Positions 7,968 through 18,164 are shown, counted from the first letter of the stretch. The stretch: DNA of 64,000 bases from Methanosarcina siciliae T4/M (GCF_000970085.1 NZ_CP009506.1:4836001-4900000); one strand, 5' to 3'. The notes: a model not told the origin generated them from the sequence alone. Made by a program: numbers and translations.

Positions 7968-9254
7968 ATGCGCAGGGACTACGTAGACCCGGGCTACAGC
8001 CCGATAGACACGGATCTGATCTGTGAATTCCATATTGAACCGGCAGCAGGAATCAGTTTTGAGGAAGCTTCCACCCATATGGCAGGGGAAAGCTCCATCG
8101 ATTCCTGGACTGAAATTTCCACTCTTAGCCCCGGGCTTGCAGCCAGGTTGAAACCTCACATCTTTTACCTGGATGCAAATACCCAAACGGTCCGGGTGGC
8201 TTATTCCGAGGAGCTCTTCGAACTCGGGTCCGTCCCCCAGGTCCTGAGCGCGGTGGCGGGCAACATTTTCAGCATGAAGATTGTGGGCAACCTGCGTCTG
8301 CAGGATATCACCTTCCCGAAATCCATGCTCCGGGAGTTTGAGGGACCGAACTTCGGGCTTCCCGGGGTCCGGGATATCGTTGGGGTTAAAGACAGGCCCC
8401 TTGTAGGGACAATCGTCAAGCCTAAGGTCGGCCTGACCTCGGAAATGCATGCTGAAGTTGCATACAATGCTTTTGCCGGGGGCTGCGACCTTGTAAAGGA
8501 CGACGAGAACCTTACTGACCAGAAGTTCAACGGATTTGAAAAGAGGGCGGAACTCACCCTGAAAGTTGCGGAAAAAGCGGAAGCAGAAACCGGGGAGCGG
8601 AAAATGTACCTGTGCAATATCACGGCTCCTACCTGCAAGGAAATGGTACGGCGCCTGCACGTGCTAAAGGATCTCGGGGCAAGTTACGCCATGATCGACA
8701 TCGTGCCCACGGGCTGGACAGCCCTCCAGACCCTCCGGGAAGCAGCCGCAGATGAAGGCCTGGCGCTCCACGCCCACCGTTGCATGCATTCGGCATTCAC
8801 AAGGAACCCGAGGCACGGGGTCAGTATGCTGCTCGTGGCCAAACTCTGCCGGCTGATCGGGCTTGACCAGCTCCATATCGGTACCGTTGTCGGGAAGATG
8901 CACGGGGATAAGAACGAAGTCCTTTCGATCAGGGACGAATGTGTGCTCGATACCGTACCCGCAGATCCAGAACAGCATGTCCTTGCCCAGGACTGGGGAG
9001 GGCTAAAACCGATGTTTCCGGTAGCATCCGGAGGGCTTGCCCCTACAATGATTCCTGACCTTTACTCTATTTTCGGAAAAGAAGTCATTATGCAGTTCGG
9101 CGGAGGAATCCATGCTCACCCGATGGGCACGGCAGCCGGAGCCGCTGCCTGCAGGCAGGCCCTTGAAGCAAGCCTTGAAGGCATCAGCCTGCAGGACTAT
9201 GCTAAGGACCACAAAGAACTTGAAGTTGCTCTCGGGAAATGGCTGAAGAAATAA
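7968..9254 (+). CDS. rbcL: Ribulose-1,5-bisphosphate carboxylase/oxygenase, archaeal form III
   Basis: A 428-residue archaeal RuBisCO large subunit. Catalytic features are present: TIVKPKVG with K151, the carbamylation and metal site LVKDDEN (K177, D179, E180), HAHRCMH with H270, GKMHGD, SGG, and the phosphate-binding FGGG. Form III enzymes of archaea act with AMP phosphorylase and ribose-1,5-bisphosphate isomerase to route nucleoside ribose into 3-phosphoglycerate, rather than running a Calvin cycle. No small subunit gene accompanies it, as expected for this form. A repeated 20-base element sits in its leader. Confidence 0.95.
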   Translation: MRRDYVDPGYSPIDTDLICEFHIEPAAGISFEEASTHMAGESSIDSWTEISTLSPGLAARLKPHIFYLDANTQTVRVAYSEELFELGSVPQVLSAVAGNIFSMKIVGNLRLQDITFPKSMLREFEGPNFGLPGVRDIVGVKDRPLVGTIVKPKVGLTSEMHAEVAYNAFAGGCDLVKDDENLTDQKFNGFEKRAELTLKVAEKAEAETGERKMYLCNITAPTCKEMVRRLHVLKDLGASYAMIDIVPTGWTALQTLREAAADEGLALHAHRCMHSAFTRNPRHGVSMLLVAKLCRLIGLDQLHIGTVVGKMHGDKNEVLSIRDECVLDTVPADPEQHVLAQDWGGLKPMFPVASGGLAPTMIPDLYSIFGKEVIMQFGGGIHAHPMGTAAGAAACRQALEASLEGISLQDYAKDHKELEVALGKWLKK

Positions 9255-9402
9255 AGCTACATAATGAGCGGCTGCACAATAAGTCCAGGGTATAGTCCAG
9301 GTTATTCAGAAAAAGGTTGCTAAGATACAAACTTCTAAATACCGGTTACAGGCTGTAAAAGAAACAATAGCAGAATTATAAGCAGTAAGGAGTTCACCTC
9401 TG

Positions 9403-10485
9403 GTGAAGGTAGAAAACGGAAATAAAAGAGAGACCCAGCTTTTCAGGGTCTCCGAAGAGAACTTTGACGCCGTCCTTGATGAGGCGGCAGAAATTATCCG
9501 GAGAGGGGGGACAGTCGCCTTCCCTACGGAAACCGTTTACGGGCTTGGAGCTAATGGGCTGGACCCTGAAGCTGTCAGGAAAATCTTCGAAGCAAAGGAA
9601 CGGCCGCCCGGCAACCCTCTCAGCCTGCTTGTCCACTCCGGGGAAGACGTCGGAAAGGTCGCAAAAAATATCCCTGAAAAAGCGTTCAGGCTTATGGAAG
9701 CTTTCTGGCCCGGCCCCCTTACGATCGTACTTGAGAAAAAAGACATTGTCCCGGAAATTACTTCGGGAAACCTGCCTTCGATAGGTCTCCGCATGCCTGA
9801 CCACAGGATTCCTCTGGAACTTGTAAAAAGGGCAGGTACTCCTCTTGCTGCTCCGAGTGCGAACCTTTCAGGGAAACCCAGCCCCAGCCTGGCGGCCCAT
9901 GTTCTGGCTGACCTCACCGGTAGGATTGATGCGGTCATTGACGGAGGGGGGGCAGCCATAGGGCTTGAGTCAACTGTTGTTGATATGACGGTCGAACCCC
10001 CGGTAGTGCTGCGACCGGGAGCTGTGGGCATTGTCGAGCTTGAAAGGGTTATAGGTAAAGTCAGGTCCACATATGGAGAACCTGATTCCAGGGCTGTGCC
10101 TGAAAAACAGGCAGGGCAGAAATTCAGTCATTATACCCCTGATACGCAGGTCGTGCTTGTGGAAGGGGACAGAAAAAGGGTTTCTGAAAAGATTGGTGCC
10201 CTGCTCGAAAATTCCCGGCTTTCAGGGAAGAAAGTCGGGCTTCTGCTCAGTAATGAGACCACAGGTTTTTTTACTTCTGGCGAATTGAGTGCACAGGAAT
10301 GCTTCTTGCTCGGGTCCCGCGAAGAACCGGAAGAAGCTGCCAGAAGGCTTTTTGAAGGACTCCGGGTTCTGGATGCAAAGAGTCTGGACGTGATTCTGGC
10401 TGACGGCTCCTTTTCCCCTTCAGGTCTTGGAGCTGCCCTCCTTAACCGGTTAAGAGAGGCCGCCTCTATAAGGTATTCTGTTTAA
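9403..10485 (+). CDS. Threonylcarbamoyl-AMP synthase (Sua5 type)
   Basis: A 360-residue protein starting with GTG after AAGGAG. The N-terminal YrdC domain (residues about 15-215) makes threonylcarbamoyl-AMP from threonine, bicarbonate and ATP for the t6A37 modification of tRNAs. Its motifs are FPTETVYGLGAN, KERPPGNPLS and APSANLSGKPSP. The C-terminal Sua5 domain (about 240-355), preceded by the linker KFSHYTPDTQV, marks it as the long Sua5 form rather than TsaC. It is a housekeeping gene on the same strand as its neighbours. Confidence 0.92.
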   Translation: MKVENGNKRETQLFRVSEENFDAVLDEAAEIIRRGGTVAFPTETVYGLGANGLDPEAVRKIFEAKERPPGNPLSLLVHSGEDVGKVAKNIPEKAFRLMEAFWPGPLTIVLEKKDIVPEITSGNLPSIGLRMPDHRIPLELVKRAGTPLAAPSANLSGKPSPSLAAHVLADLTGRIDAVIDGGGAAIGLESTVVDMTVEPPVVLRPGAVGIVELERVIGKVRSTYGEPDSRAVPEKQAGQKFSHYTPDTQVVLVEGDRKRVSEKIGALLENSRLSGKKVGLLLSNETTGFFTSGELSAQECFLLGSREEPEEAARRLFEGLRVLDAKSLDVILADGSFSPSGLGAALLNRLREAASIRYSV

Positions 10486-10579
10486 TTAGGGTGTTCCGGT
10501 TAAATTGCAATAGTATAAGTGAGAGTTTGACAGTCAGATTTGATAGTTAGTGATTTTTCAGATACCTGGAGTGATCCCC

Positions 10580-10825
10580 TTGAACGCAGAAAAAAAAGAA
10601 AGAATGGAAAAAGCTCGGGCTTATAAAAAAGTCCGGGACCAGAACAAAAAAGTGACGGCTATAAGCCTCTCAATTCTGGCTGTTGGTCTGCTCTTGATGA
10701 CTCTCAATATTACTATACTCGGTGTTGGTATAGGGTACTATCTTGTCGTGGCAGGGGTTACTATCTTCTTTGTGACTTCGATTTCAGGGCTCTTTGCTGC
10801 GGGATCCCTGCGCAAGCAGAGATAA
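10580..10825 (+). CDS. Small two-helix membrane protein, unknown function
   Basis: The start is taken as TTG at 10580 because GGAGTGAT sits six bases upstream; a GTG at 10550 would add ten residues. The roughly 81-residue product has a basic, lysine-rich N-terminus (EKKERMEKARAYKK) and two hydrophobic helices (AISLSILAVGLLLMTL and YYLVVAGVTIFFVTSI). It ends with a positively charged tail, suggesting both ends lie in the cytoplasm. It is 33 bases upstream of the DNA polymerase gene and may share its transcript. I do not recognise the family. Confidence 0.7.
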   Translation: MNAEKKERMEKARAYKKVRDQNKKVTAISLSILAVGLLLMTLNITILGVGIGYYLVVAGVTIFFVTSISGLFAAGSLRKQR

Positions 10826-10858
10826 TTTTTCCTTCTTTTCCAAAAGGGGCTTTTCAAT

Positions 10859-13800
10859 ATGGGTGAAACGATTGCAAGTAAAGAAATGCATGAATACTTC
10901 GATGGGCTTGAGGCAAGGTTAAAAGAGGCAATTGAGATTGCAAACAGGGCCCGGGCTCAGGGTGGAGATCCAAAGCCCACTGTGGAAATTCCCCTTGCCA
11001 AAGACCTTGCAGATAGGGTCGAAAACCTTATCGGTGTCCAGGGGGTTGCTGCAAAGATCCGGGAACTTGAGACCCGAATGTCCAGGGAAGAAGCTGCTCT
11101 TGAAATCGGGAAACAGGTCGCTGAAGGAGTAGTCGGAAACTTCCCGACAAAAAAAGATGCTGTAGAAGCCGCTATCCGTGTTTCCATGGCAACCCTGACC
11201 GAAGGGGTGGTGGCAGCTCCTATCGAAGGAATTGACAAGGTAGACCTCGGAAAAAACGACGACGGCTCTCAGTATATCCGTATCTTTTATTCCGGGCCCA
11301 TAAGGAGCGCAGGAGGGACTGCGCAGGCCCTTTCCGTGCTTGTCGGGGACTATGTGCGGCGTGGGATCGGGATTGACCGTTACAAGCCAAGAGAAGAGGA
11401 AGTAGAGCGTTATGTGGAAGAAATCCTGCTTTACAAGAGGGTTGCAAGCCTGCAGTACACGCCTTCCGAAGATGAAATCCGGCTTATAGTCCGGAACTGC
11501 CCTGTATGTATTGATGGGGACCCGACTGAAGAAGCTGAGGTCGAAGGGCACAGGGACCTCGAGAGGATAGGGACGAACCGGGTCCGGGGAGGGATGTGCC
11601 TGGTACTTGCCGAAGGGCTAGCTCTCAAGGCCCCCAAGGTCAAAAAGCACGTCAATAAGTTAAAGATGGACGGCTGGGACTGGCTGGAAACCCTTATCGG
11701 AGGGGCTAAAAGCGGAGGGAGTGCTGAAGATGATCAGAAAAGTAAGATCAAGCCAAAGGACAAATATATTCGGGACCTGATCGCCGGAAGGCCTGTGTTT
11801 TCTCATCCTTCCAGGCCGGGAGGTTTCAGGCTGCGGTACGGGCGGTCAAGAAATACTTCCTTTGCTTCGGCAGGGATTAATCCTGCCAGCATGGTCTTGC
11901 TTGACGATTTTATAACTAACGGGACCCAGCTCAAGGTCGAAAGGCCTGGAAAAGCCGCAGCCATGTCGGCCGTTGACTCCATAGAGGGACCTACTGTAAG
12001 GCTTTTTTCGGGAGACCTTGTTCGTATAGATAATATAAAGGAGGCATATGAAGTTCGCCCGCAGGTAGAAGCAATTATCGATATCGGAGAAATCCTGATA
12101 AATTACGGGGACTTCCTGGAAAATAACCACCCTCTCATGCCTTCACCTTATGTTTTCGAGTGGTGGCAGTACGACTACCAGGCAGCCTGCCCCGAGAAAA
12201 TTCCAGAAGAAAAGTTGAAAAACCCCTCATCTGCCCTTGCCCTCAGGCTTGCAGAGGAGTATAATGTGCCACTGCACCCGAAGTTTACCTATCTCTGGCA
12301 CGACATAAACCGGAATGAGTTTGAAGCTCTCCGAAAGTTCGTAGTTGAAAATGGGACTTTCCTGATCGGGGAAGGAATTCTTAAACTGCCCCTTGCAGCT
12401 TCTTTTGAAGATGGAATAAAGCCTGTGCTTGAAAAGCTCCTTGTACTGCACAGGGTAAAAGAGGGAGAAACCCTTATCGAAGAGGCTCTTCCGTTTGTTT
12501 TGTGTCTCGGGCTTGATAATTCCCTTGAAGAAAAAGCCAGCATGCCAGAAACAGATGATATGGTGGAAGCAGCAGGTGTTTTGAGCGGGTTTAAGGTCTA
12601 TCCCCGGGCTCCTTCAAGGATAGGGGCACGCATGGGAAGGCCGGAAAAGTCCGACCTGCGCAAGATGTCCCCTGCAGCTCAGGTTCTCTTCCCGATAAGC
12701 AATTGCGGAGGAATTACTCGAAACCTTGTTTCCGCTTCTGATTACACTTCCTGCATGAACGGGAAGATAGGGGAGATTGAAGTGGAATTGGGGCTGAGAG
12801 AGTGCCCCGCCTGCGGGAAGGAAACTTATTTCTGGCGCTGCGAATGCGGGGAATTTACAAATCCCAAACTTTCCTGCCCCCGCTGCAAGATAGATGTTAG
12901 AGGGGCCGAGACCTGTCCCAAATGCGGGAGAAAGCCGACTTCCGTTGCAAACGTAAAACTTGATTTCCGTTCCATTTATAAGAAGGCTTTTGAGAACGTA
13001 GGCGAAAGGGAAAAAATGGATTTAATCAAGGGAGTAAAGCGGCTTATGAACGGACAGATGACTCCCGAACCTCTGGAAAAAGGAATCCTGCGCGCAAAAC
13101 ATAATGTCTATATTTTTAAGGACGGAACTGTACGCTACGATATGTCTGATATTCCCCTTACCCATATCAGGGCTGATGAACTTGGAATTACGGCAGCCAA
13201 ACTCCGGGAACTCGGTTACAGGGAAGATATTTATGGAAAAACCCTTGAGAGGGACGACCAGGTCGTCTGCCTGAAGGTGCAGGACCTTGTGATCTCTTAT
13301 GACGGGGCCAAGTATATTCTGCGTACTGCACAATACGTGGATGACCTCCTTGTGAAGTATTATAAGGTAGAGCCCTATTACAATGCCGAAACTATCCAAG
13401 ACCTTGTGGGGGTACTGCTCATAGGGCTTGCTCCCCATACTTCTGCAGGAGTGCTCGGGCGCCTTATAGGGTTTACCAAAGCTTCCGTCGGTTATGCTCA
13501 TCCTTTTTTTCATGCTTCAAAACGCAGAAATTGTGATGGGGATGAAGACTGCATAATGCTTCTTATGGATGGAATTCTCAATTTTTCGAGAGCATATCTT
13601 CCCGACAAAAGAGGGGGGAAGATGGATGCTCCCCTGGTGTTGACTACCAGGATCGACCCCAAGGAAGTGGATAAGGAAGCCCATAACATCGACGTGTCTG
13701 CACGTTATCCTCTTGAGTTTTACAGAGCTACGCAGGAAATCAAAAATCCCACCGAACTTGAAGGTATTATGGACCTTATCAGCAGCCGGCTTGGAACTCC

Positions 13801-14299
13801 CGAGCAGTACGAACATTTCATGTTTACCCACAACACTTCAGATATTGCCGCAGGACCCCTGAAATCTTCATATAAGACTCTTGGAAGCATGATTGAAAAG
13901 ATGGAGGCTCAACTCTCCCTTGCTAACAAGATAAGGGCAGTGGACGCTCCTGATGTAGCTGAAAGGGTTTTAAAATCCCATTTCCTTCCGGATCTGATAG
14001 GGAATCTCCGTTCCTTTTCCAGACAGCGGATGCGCTGCATCAAGTGCGGAGAGAAGTTCAGGCGTCCCCCTCTTACCGGAGCCTGCCCGAAATGCGGAGG
14101 TAATGTAGTACTGACCGTGCATGAAGGGGCTGTTCGCAAATACCTTGAGATTTCAAAAGAGATCGGGGAAAGGTACGGGGTCTCCAGCTATACGAGGCAG
14201 AGGATCGAGTTGTTGGATTATGATATCCGCTCTTTGTTTGAAAACCACAAGGTCAAGCAGATGGGACTTTCAGATTTTATGTCCGGGTCTGCGCGCTGA
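10859..14299 (+). CDS. polC: DNA polymerase D (PolD) large catalytic subunit DP2
   Basis: This 1146-residue protein is the large subunit of the archaeal replicative polymerase D. The catalytic acidic motif is NCDGDEDC (N891 to C898, with D893 and D895). Two zinc-binding regions are visible: CPACGKETYFWRCECG with following CPRC and CPKC pairs near residues 645-700, and RCIKCGEKF with CPKCGG near the C-terminus. The end carries a PCNA-binding-like sequence (QMGLSDFM). Length is normal and I see no intein insertion. Its partner DP1 is not in the window. Confidence 0.95.
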   Translation: MGETIASKEMHEYFDGLEARLKEAIEIANRARAQGGDPKPTVEIPLAKDLADRVENLIGVQGVAAKIRELETRMSREEAALEIGKQVAEGVVGNFPTKKDAVEAAIRVSMATLTEGVVAAPIEGIDKVDLGKNDDGSQYIRIFYSGPIRSAGGTAQALSVLVGDYVRRGIGIDRYKPREEEVERYVEEILLYKRVASLQYTPSEDEIRLIVRNCPVCIDGDPTEEAEVEGHRDLERIGTNRVRGGMCLVLAEGLALKAPKVKKHVNKLKMDGWDWLETLIGGAKSGGSAEDDQKSKIKPKDKYIRDLIAGRPVFSHPSRPGGFRLRYGRSRNTSFASAGINPASMVLLDDFITNGTQLKVERPGKAAAMSAVDSIEGPTVRLFSGDLVRIDNIKEAYEVRPQVEAIIDIGEILINYGDFLENNHPLMPSPYVFEWWQYDYQAACPEKIPEEKLKNPSSALALRLAEEYNVPLHPKFTYLWHDINRNEFEALRKFVVENGTFLIGEGILKLPLAASFEDGIKPVLEKLLVLHRVKEGETLIEEALPFVLCLGLDNSLEEKASMPETDDMVEAAGVLSGFKVYPRAPSRIGARMGRPEKSDLRKMSPAAQVLFPISNCGGITRNLVSASDYTSCMNGKIGEIEVELGLRECPACGKETYFWRCECGEFTNPKLSCPRCKIDVRGAETCPKCGRKPTSVANVKLDFRSIYKKAFENVGEREKMDLIKGVKRLMNGQMTPEPLEKGILRAKHNVYIFKDGTVRYDMSDIPLTHIRADELGITAAKLRELGYREDIYGKTLERDDQVVCLKVQDLVISYDGAKYILRTAQYVDDLLVKYYKVEPYYNAETIQDLVGVLLIGLAPHTSAGVLGRLIGFTKASVGYAHPFFHASKRRNCDGDEDCIMLLMDGILNFSRAYLPDKRGGKMDAPLVLTTRIDPKEVDKEAHNIDVSARYPLEFYRATQEIKNPTELEGIMDLISSRLGTPEQYEHFMFTHNTSDIAAGPLKSSYKTLGSMIEKMEAQLSLANKIRAVDAPDVAERVLKSHFLPDLIGNLRSFSRQRMRCIKCGEKFRRPPLTGACPKCGGNVVLTVHEGAVRKYLEISKEIGERYGVSSYTRQRIELLDYDIRSLFENHKVKQMGLSDFMSGSAR

Positions 14300-14659
14300 A
14301 GCAGAGACAGAGAGCTGTACATCATCTAAAAAAAAAATTAATGGTCGGCCGGGAGGGGGATAGGGCAATCTGAAAGCCGAAACAAATCGGAATGTTTATT
14401 AATAATGCCTCCAAAGACTTCTGCAGGAGTTTTCTTCTTCTGGAAAACAGGACTTTTTATATTCCGACCGCTTTTTATGAACAAAAGTCCCACTATTGAA
14501 TAGGATGTTTTCCTATCTACTTTCCCGTTATATATATAATGGTGCCTGAATACATATAGTGTCTGTTTTAATATCTATATCCTTATCGGTATCTTTTTTT
14601 TACTACTGTTTAGCTCTTTTCCAGATTTCGACTTAAAGCCTTTCCGGTAAATCTGGGTT
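14300..14659. other. Convergent intergenic region with orphan TATA boxes
   Basis: This region lies between two converging genes, so neither needs a promoter here. It nevertheless contains well-formed TATA-like elements, CTTTTTATATTCC at 14453-14465 and GTTATATATATAAT at 14528-14541. Either could drive a short non-coding transcript or an antisense RNA to the 3' end of the radical SAM gene. No open frame supports a protein. Confidence 0.4.
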
Positions 14660-15895
14660 TTACTCAAGAGGCAGTCCCAGAGAGTTAATCTGACCGATAA
14701 GCTCCGTGAAGTTTTCTACTTCCAGTTCCAGAACCTCTTTCCTTGTCATGCCTATGGACATTTCCCCGTCAACGGAAAGCTGCTCAGGCCCTCTACGTAC
14801 GATCCTGTTCACTCCGTCTCTTTCAAGGGCTTCTTTGACTTCCATATCATGAACGAAAGCTCTTCCCGGAATAAAGACCGTTTCAGTTACCTTGGAGAGG
14901 TCCAGAGCCTTGAAATCGTCAATTGTAATAAGACAGCCAATGTCTTTTTTCAGCGGAACCACGTTTACAGTTCCTCCAAGGGCTTCAAATATTTCCGTAA
15001 GCCTGGGGGCTGCTACCTGACCGGTGATGATAGTTGCTTTTTTGGTTACTATGGGAAGTTTTGAAAGGGTTTCCGGTACATTACGGATTGCAAAAGGTGA
15101 GCCAATTAACGGGTCTTCCAGTGGCGTTCCTGTGATTCTCATGGAAGGATGTTTTGCTGCGTAACTGCGTACGATTTCGGTGAATTCGGATACCGTATGT
15201 GGAGTTATTCCCGGAATGATAGGGGAGTTATTGAGAATCAAACCGTTTTCCTGAAAGTTTGCAAACCTCATAAGGATAGCTCCCTTTGCCCCCATATTTT
15301 CAAGGTCACAGAGGGTCTTTTCGAGGACTTCTCCATCATTTATTCCTGGAAGGAGCACTATTGCCCCGTAGACTTCGCAGTGGGCACAGAAGTCCCTGAG
15401 AACCTGGATGGAAGCTTCGGGCTCGGGATCTTTCATATATTCGGCTCTCAAAGCCGGGTCTGTCGCAAAGACTGTGAAACTAACTTCCGTAACTCCGTTG
15501 TCTATGTAGAAAAGAGCATCATCCGGCTTATTAAAGCCTTTTCCACTGGTATACCCCAGGTGTATCGGGGTGTTGAATTGAGAGAGAAAAGTAACAAGAT
15601 TCTTCAGTTCGGGATAACAGCTTAAGTCTCCTCCTCCGCTGACAGTGAATTTTTTTACCTCTCCGGTTGTGAAGTAAAGTTTGTTTGCAGTTTCTTCGAG
15701 TACCATCTGGAGGGACTTGAAGCCTGAATACGATTCTTTTACACTGCGAGTACAGTAATCGCACCCTTTTTTGAATGGGAGGCAATACTTGCAGCCGAGG
15801 GGCTGAACGTCTTTGACCTTCTTAAAGTAGCAGTATTTGCAAAAACCTTTGCAGTCTACCCCGGGATTTCCGCCTACATCGACAACTACTTCCAT
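14660..15895 (-). CDS. mmp10: Methanogenesis marker 10, McrA arginine C-methyltransferase (radical SAM)
   Basis: A 411-residue radical SAM enzyme with a cysteine-rich N-terminus (CKGFCKYCYFKK, then CKYC and GCDYC). Mmp10 (also called MamA) uses a radical SAM cluster and cobalamin to install 5-(S)-methylarginine in the active-site subunit McrA. Its proposed target R285 is encoded in the mcrA gene of this window. The SGGGDLSCYPEL segment is typical of the radical SAM core. It is divergent from the mcr operon and about 420 bases away. The assignment rests on motifs and on synteny remembered for M. acetivorans. Confidence 0.92.
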   Translation of the reverse strand: MEVVVDVGGNPGVDCKGFCKYCYFKKVKDVQPLGCKYCLPFKKGCDYCTRSVKESYSGFKSLQMVLEETANKLYFTTGEVKKFTVSGGGDLSCYPELKNLVTFLSQFNTPIHLGYTSGKGFNKPDDALFYIDNGVTEVSFTVFATDPALRAEYMKDPEPEASIQVLRDFCAHCEVYGAIVLLPGINDGEVLEKTLCDLENMGAKGAILMRFANFQENGLILNNSPIIPGITPHTVSEFTEIVRSYAAKHPSMRITGTPLEDPLIGSPFAIRNVPETLSKLPIVTKKATIITGQVAAPRLTEIFEALGGTVNVVPLKKDIGCLITIDDFKALDLSKVTETVFIPGRAFVHDMEVKEALERDGVNRIVRRGPEQLSVDGEMSIGMTRKEVLELEVENFTELIGQINSLGLPLE

Positions 15896-16316
15896 ATTAA
15901 ACTTTCGTATTACGAGTATATTACTAAATCTTTTTGGTATGATTCGCCTGATATAACCCCTACGTTTTAAAAAAAATTAAATCATATTGCTTTTTTCTCA
16001 GAAAAATACTTAAATAAGTGTTGGAGGAAAATTTTGGTATCTTTGAGTAACCCTGAAATTTATTTTTTTCATTGCTACCGTTTTTTTATATAAAACAAGA
16101 AAAATAGATTTTACCTTAATAAAATGATTTTTAAAAAAATCCATAAATTCATCTAGCGGAGAACACAAAAGATTTAAGTACCTTCTAAACGAATGAGATT
16201 TCATTGGGAAAGTGGACACTTAAAAACGACGCGGTACTTGATTTGTGAGTGCTTTTTAGCACTCTAGTCGGTGACCAGTCCCAAAATGATTTTAATAAAT
16301 TAAGGAGGAAATTAAA
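15896..16316 (+). promoter_or_regulatory. Divergent promoter region and leader of the mcr operon
   Basis: Very AT-rich. For mcr, TATA candidates are TTTTTTATATAAAA (about 16080-16094) and GATTTAAGTA (about 16170-16179). A perfect 7-bp hairpin, GAGTGCT-TTTT-AGCACTC (16247-16264), lies in the leader, and a strong AAGGAGG precedes the GTG start. On the minus strand GTAATATACT near 15915 is a TATA candidate for mmp10. The true start sites are not determined. Confidence 0.5.
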
Positions 16317-17621
16317 GTGTCTGACACAGTAGACATCTACGACGACAGAGGAAAACTGCTCGAGAGCAATGTCGACATTATGTCCATTGCTCCAACAAGA
16401 AACGCAGCAATTAAAAAGATTATCTTGGACACCAAGCGGTCCATTGCAGTCAACCTCGCAGGTATTCAGGGCGCACTTGCCAGCGGCAAGATGGGCGGCA
16501 AGGGCCGTCAGATCTTAGGCCGCGGACTCAACTACGATCTTGTAGGCAACGCTGATGCTATTGCAGAAAATGTTCAGAAGCTCGTCCAGGTCGACGAAGG
16601 CGACGACACCAATGTTAAGGTCCTTAAGGGCGGAAAGAGCCTTCTTATTCAGGCCCCCTCGTCCAGAATTGCCGCCGGTGCTGACTTCATGTCCTCAACC
16701 ACCGTCGGTGCAGCATCAGTCACCCAGACCATCATTGACATGTTCGGAACCGACATGTATGACGCACCCATTGCAAAGGCAGCTGTCTGGGGTAGCTACC
16801 CGCAGACAATGGACCTGATGGGTGGACAGATTCAGGGTATCCTGAGCATCCCCCAGAACAACGAAGGTCTTGGCTTCTCTCTCAGGAACATCATGGCCAA
16901 CCACGTTGCAGCAATCACCAGCCGTGGTGCAATGAACGCAGCAGCTCTCTCCTCAATCTACGAACAGTCCGGTATTTTTGAGATGGGCGGCGCAGTCGGT
17001 ATGTTCGAGAGACAGCAGCTCCTCGGTCTTGCCTGCCAGGGTCTTAACGCCAACAACATGGTATATGATATCGTAAAGGAAAATGGAAAGGACGGTACCA
17101 TCGGAACCGTCATCGAGTCAATTGTCGGCAGGGCAGTTGAAGACGGTGTAATCTCCGTTGACAAGACCGCACCTTCCGGATACAAATTCTATAAGGCAAA
17201 CGACGTCCCAATGTGGAACGCTTACGCCGCAGCCGGTACCCTTGCAGCTACTTTTGTAAACTGTGGTGCAGGCCGTGCAGCCCAGAACGTCTCCTCAACA
17301 CTTCTGTACTTCAACGACATCCTTGAGAAGGAAACCGGTCTCCCAGGATGCGACTACGGTAAAGTACAGGGTGTCGCAGTAGGATTCTCATTCTTCAGCC
17401 ACTCAATCTATGGTGGCGGTGGACCCGGTGTCTTCAATGGTAACCACGTAGTTACCAGGCACTCCAGAGGATTCGCAATTCCCTGCGTATGCGCAGCAGT
17501 AGCTCTGGATGCAGGTACTCAGATGTTCACAATCGAAGCAACATCTGGTCTCATCGGTGACGTTTTCGGATCGATTGAGGAATTCCGCCAGCCGATTAAG
17601 GCAGTTGCAGGAGCGCTCTAA
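16317..17621 (+). CDS. mcrB: Methyl-coenzyme M reductase beta subunit
   Basis: A 434-residue subunit of the enzyme that releases methane from methyl-CoM and coenzyme B, using the nickel tetrapyrrole F430. The start is GTG with AAGGAGG eight bases upstream. The protein begins MSDTVDIYDDRG and contains the glycine-rich SIYGGGGPGVFNGNH motif near the active site, followed by HSRGFAIPCVCAAV. It is the first gene of the mcrBDCGA operon. Codon use is strongly biased toward C-ending codons, as expected for one of the most abundant proteins of the cell. Confidence 0.98.
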   Translation: MSDTVDIYDDRGKLLESNVDIMSIAPTRNAAIKKIILDTKRSIAVNLAGIQGALASGKMGGKGRQILGRGLNYDLVGNADAIAENVQKLVQVDEGDDTNVKVLKGGKSLLIQAPSSRIAAGADFMSSTTVGAASVTQTIIDMFGTDMYDAPIAKAAVWGSYPQTMDLMGGQIQGILSIPQNNEGLGFSLRNIMANHVAAITSRGAMNAAALSSIYEQSGIFEMGGAVGMFERQQLLGLACQGLNANNMVYDIVKENGKDGTIGTVIESIVGRAVEDGVISVDKTAPSGYKFYKANDVPMWNAYAAAGTLAATFVNCGAGRAAQNVSSTLLYFNDILEKETGLPGCDYGKVQGVAVGFSFFSHSIYGGGGPGVFNGNHVVTRHSRGFAIPCVCAAVALDAGTQMFTIEATSGLIGDVFGSIEEFRQPIKAVAGAL

Positions 17622-17645
17622 ACAAATTAAATGAAAGGTCTAAAG

Positions 17646-18158
17646 ATGTCAGACTCTGCTTCAAACACGGAAGATTCTATACAAATCGAAATCTTTCCCA
17701 GTAGAATCCTGTCCCCTGAAACCGCTCAGAAGCTTATCTCTGAGCTCTATCAGGTTGACGGGATAATCCGCGTTATGATCCAGGGCCCAAGACTCCCGGA
17801 AAGGGTTTCTGCAGGTCCTGGCACTGGGGAAAAGGTCGAACACCCCTTAAGGAAGCCTATTCAGATCGGAGATCAGGTTGTTGAGCTTAAGATCAGTGTA
17901 GGCAGGATCAGGCTTGAAATCGCAAATGCCGAAACTAAAGAAAAGGTCAGATCAGTATGCGATAAGATGCTCCCGTTCTCTTTTGAATTCAGGGAAGGGC
18001 ATTTCCTCAGAAGAAAGCCTACAGTTACTGACTATGCAAAACTTGGTCCTGAAACCGATTCTCGCTTGCTTGGTATGGTAGATCCCAAAGCCAAGGCAAA
18101 CCAGCTCGTCTTCATCGAGAAACAAGAGAAAGAAGATGACAAAGATAAAGATGAGTGA
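17646..18158 (+). CDS. mcrD: Methyl-coenzyme M reductase operon protein D
   Basis: A 170-residue McrD. The start is taken as ATG 17646 because GAAAGGTCT lies just upstream; an ATG 15 bases earlier is possible. McrD is not part of the purified holoenzyme but associates with it and is thought to help assembly or F430 delivery. The body (for example IQIEIFPSRILSPETAQKL and GPRLPERVSAGPGTGEKVE) is typical. The C-terminus is very acidic and lysine-rich (KEDDKDKDE). It sits 24 bases after mcrB. Confidence 0.95.
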   Translation: MSDSASNTEDSIQIEIFPSRILSPETAQKLISELYQVDGIIRVMIQGPRLPERVSAGPGTGEKVEHPLRKPIQIGDQVVELKISVGRIRLEIANAETKEKVRSVCDKMLPFSFEFREGHFLRRKPTVTDYAKLGPETDSRLLGMVDPKAKANQLVFIEKQEKEDDKDKDE

Positions 18159-18164
18159 AAAAGT

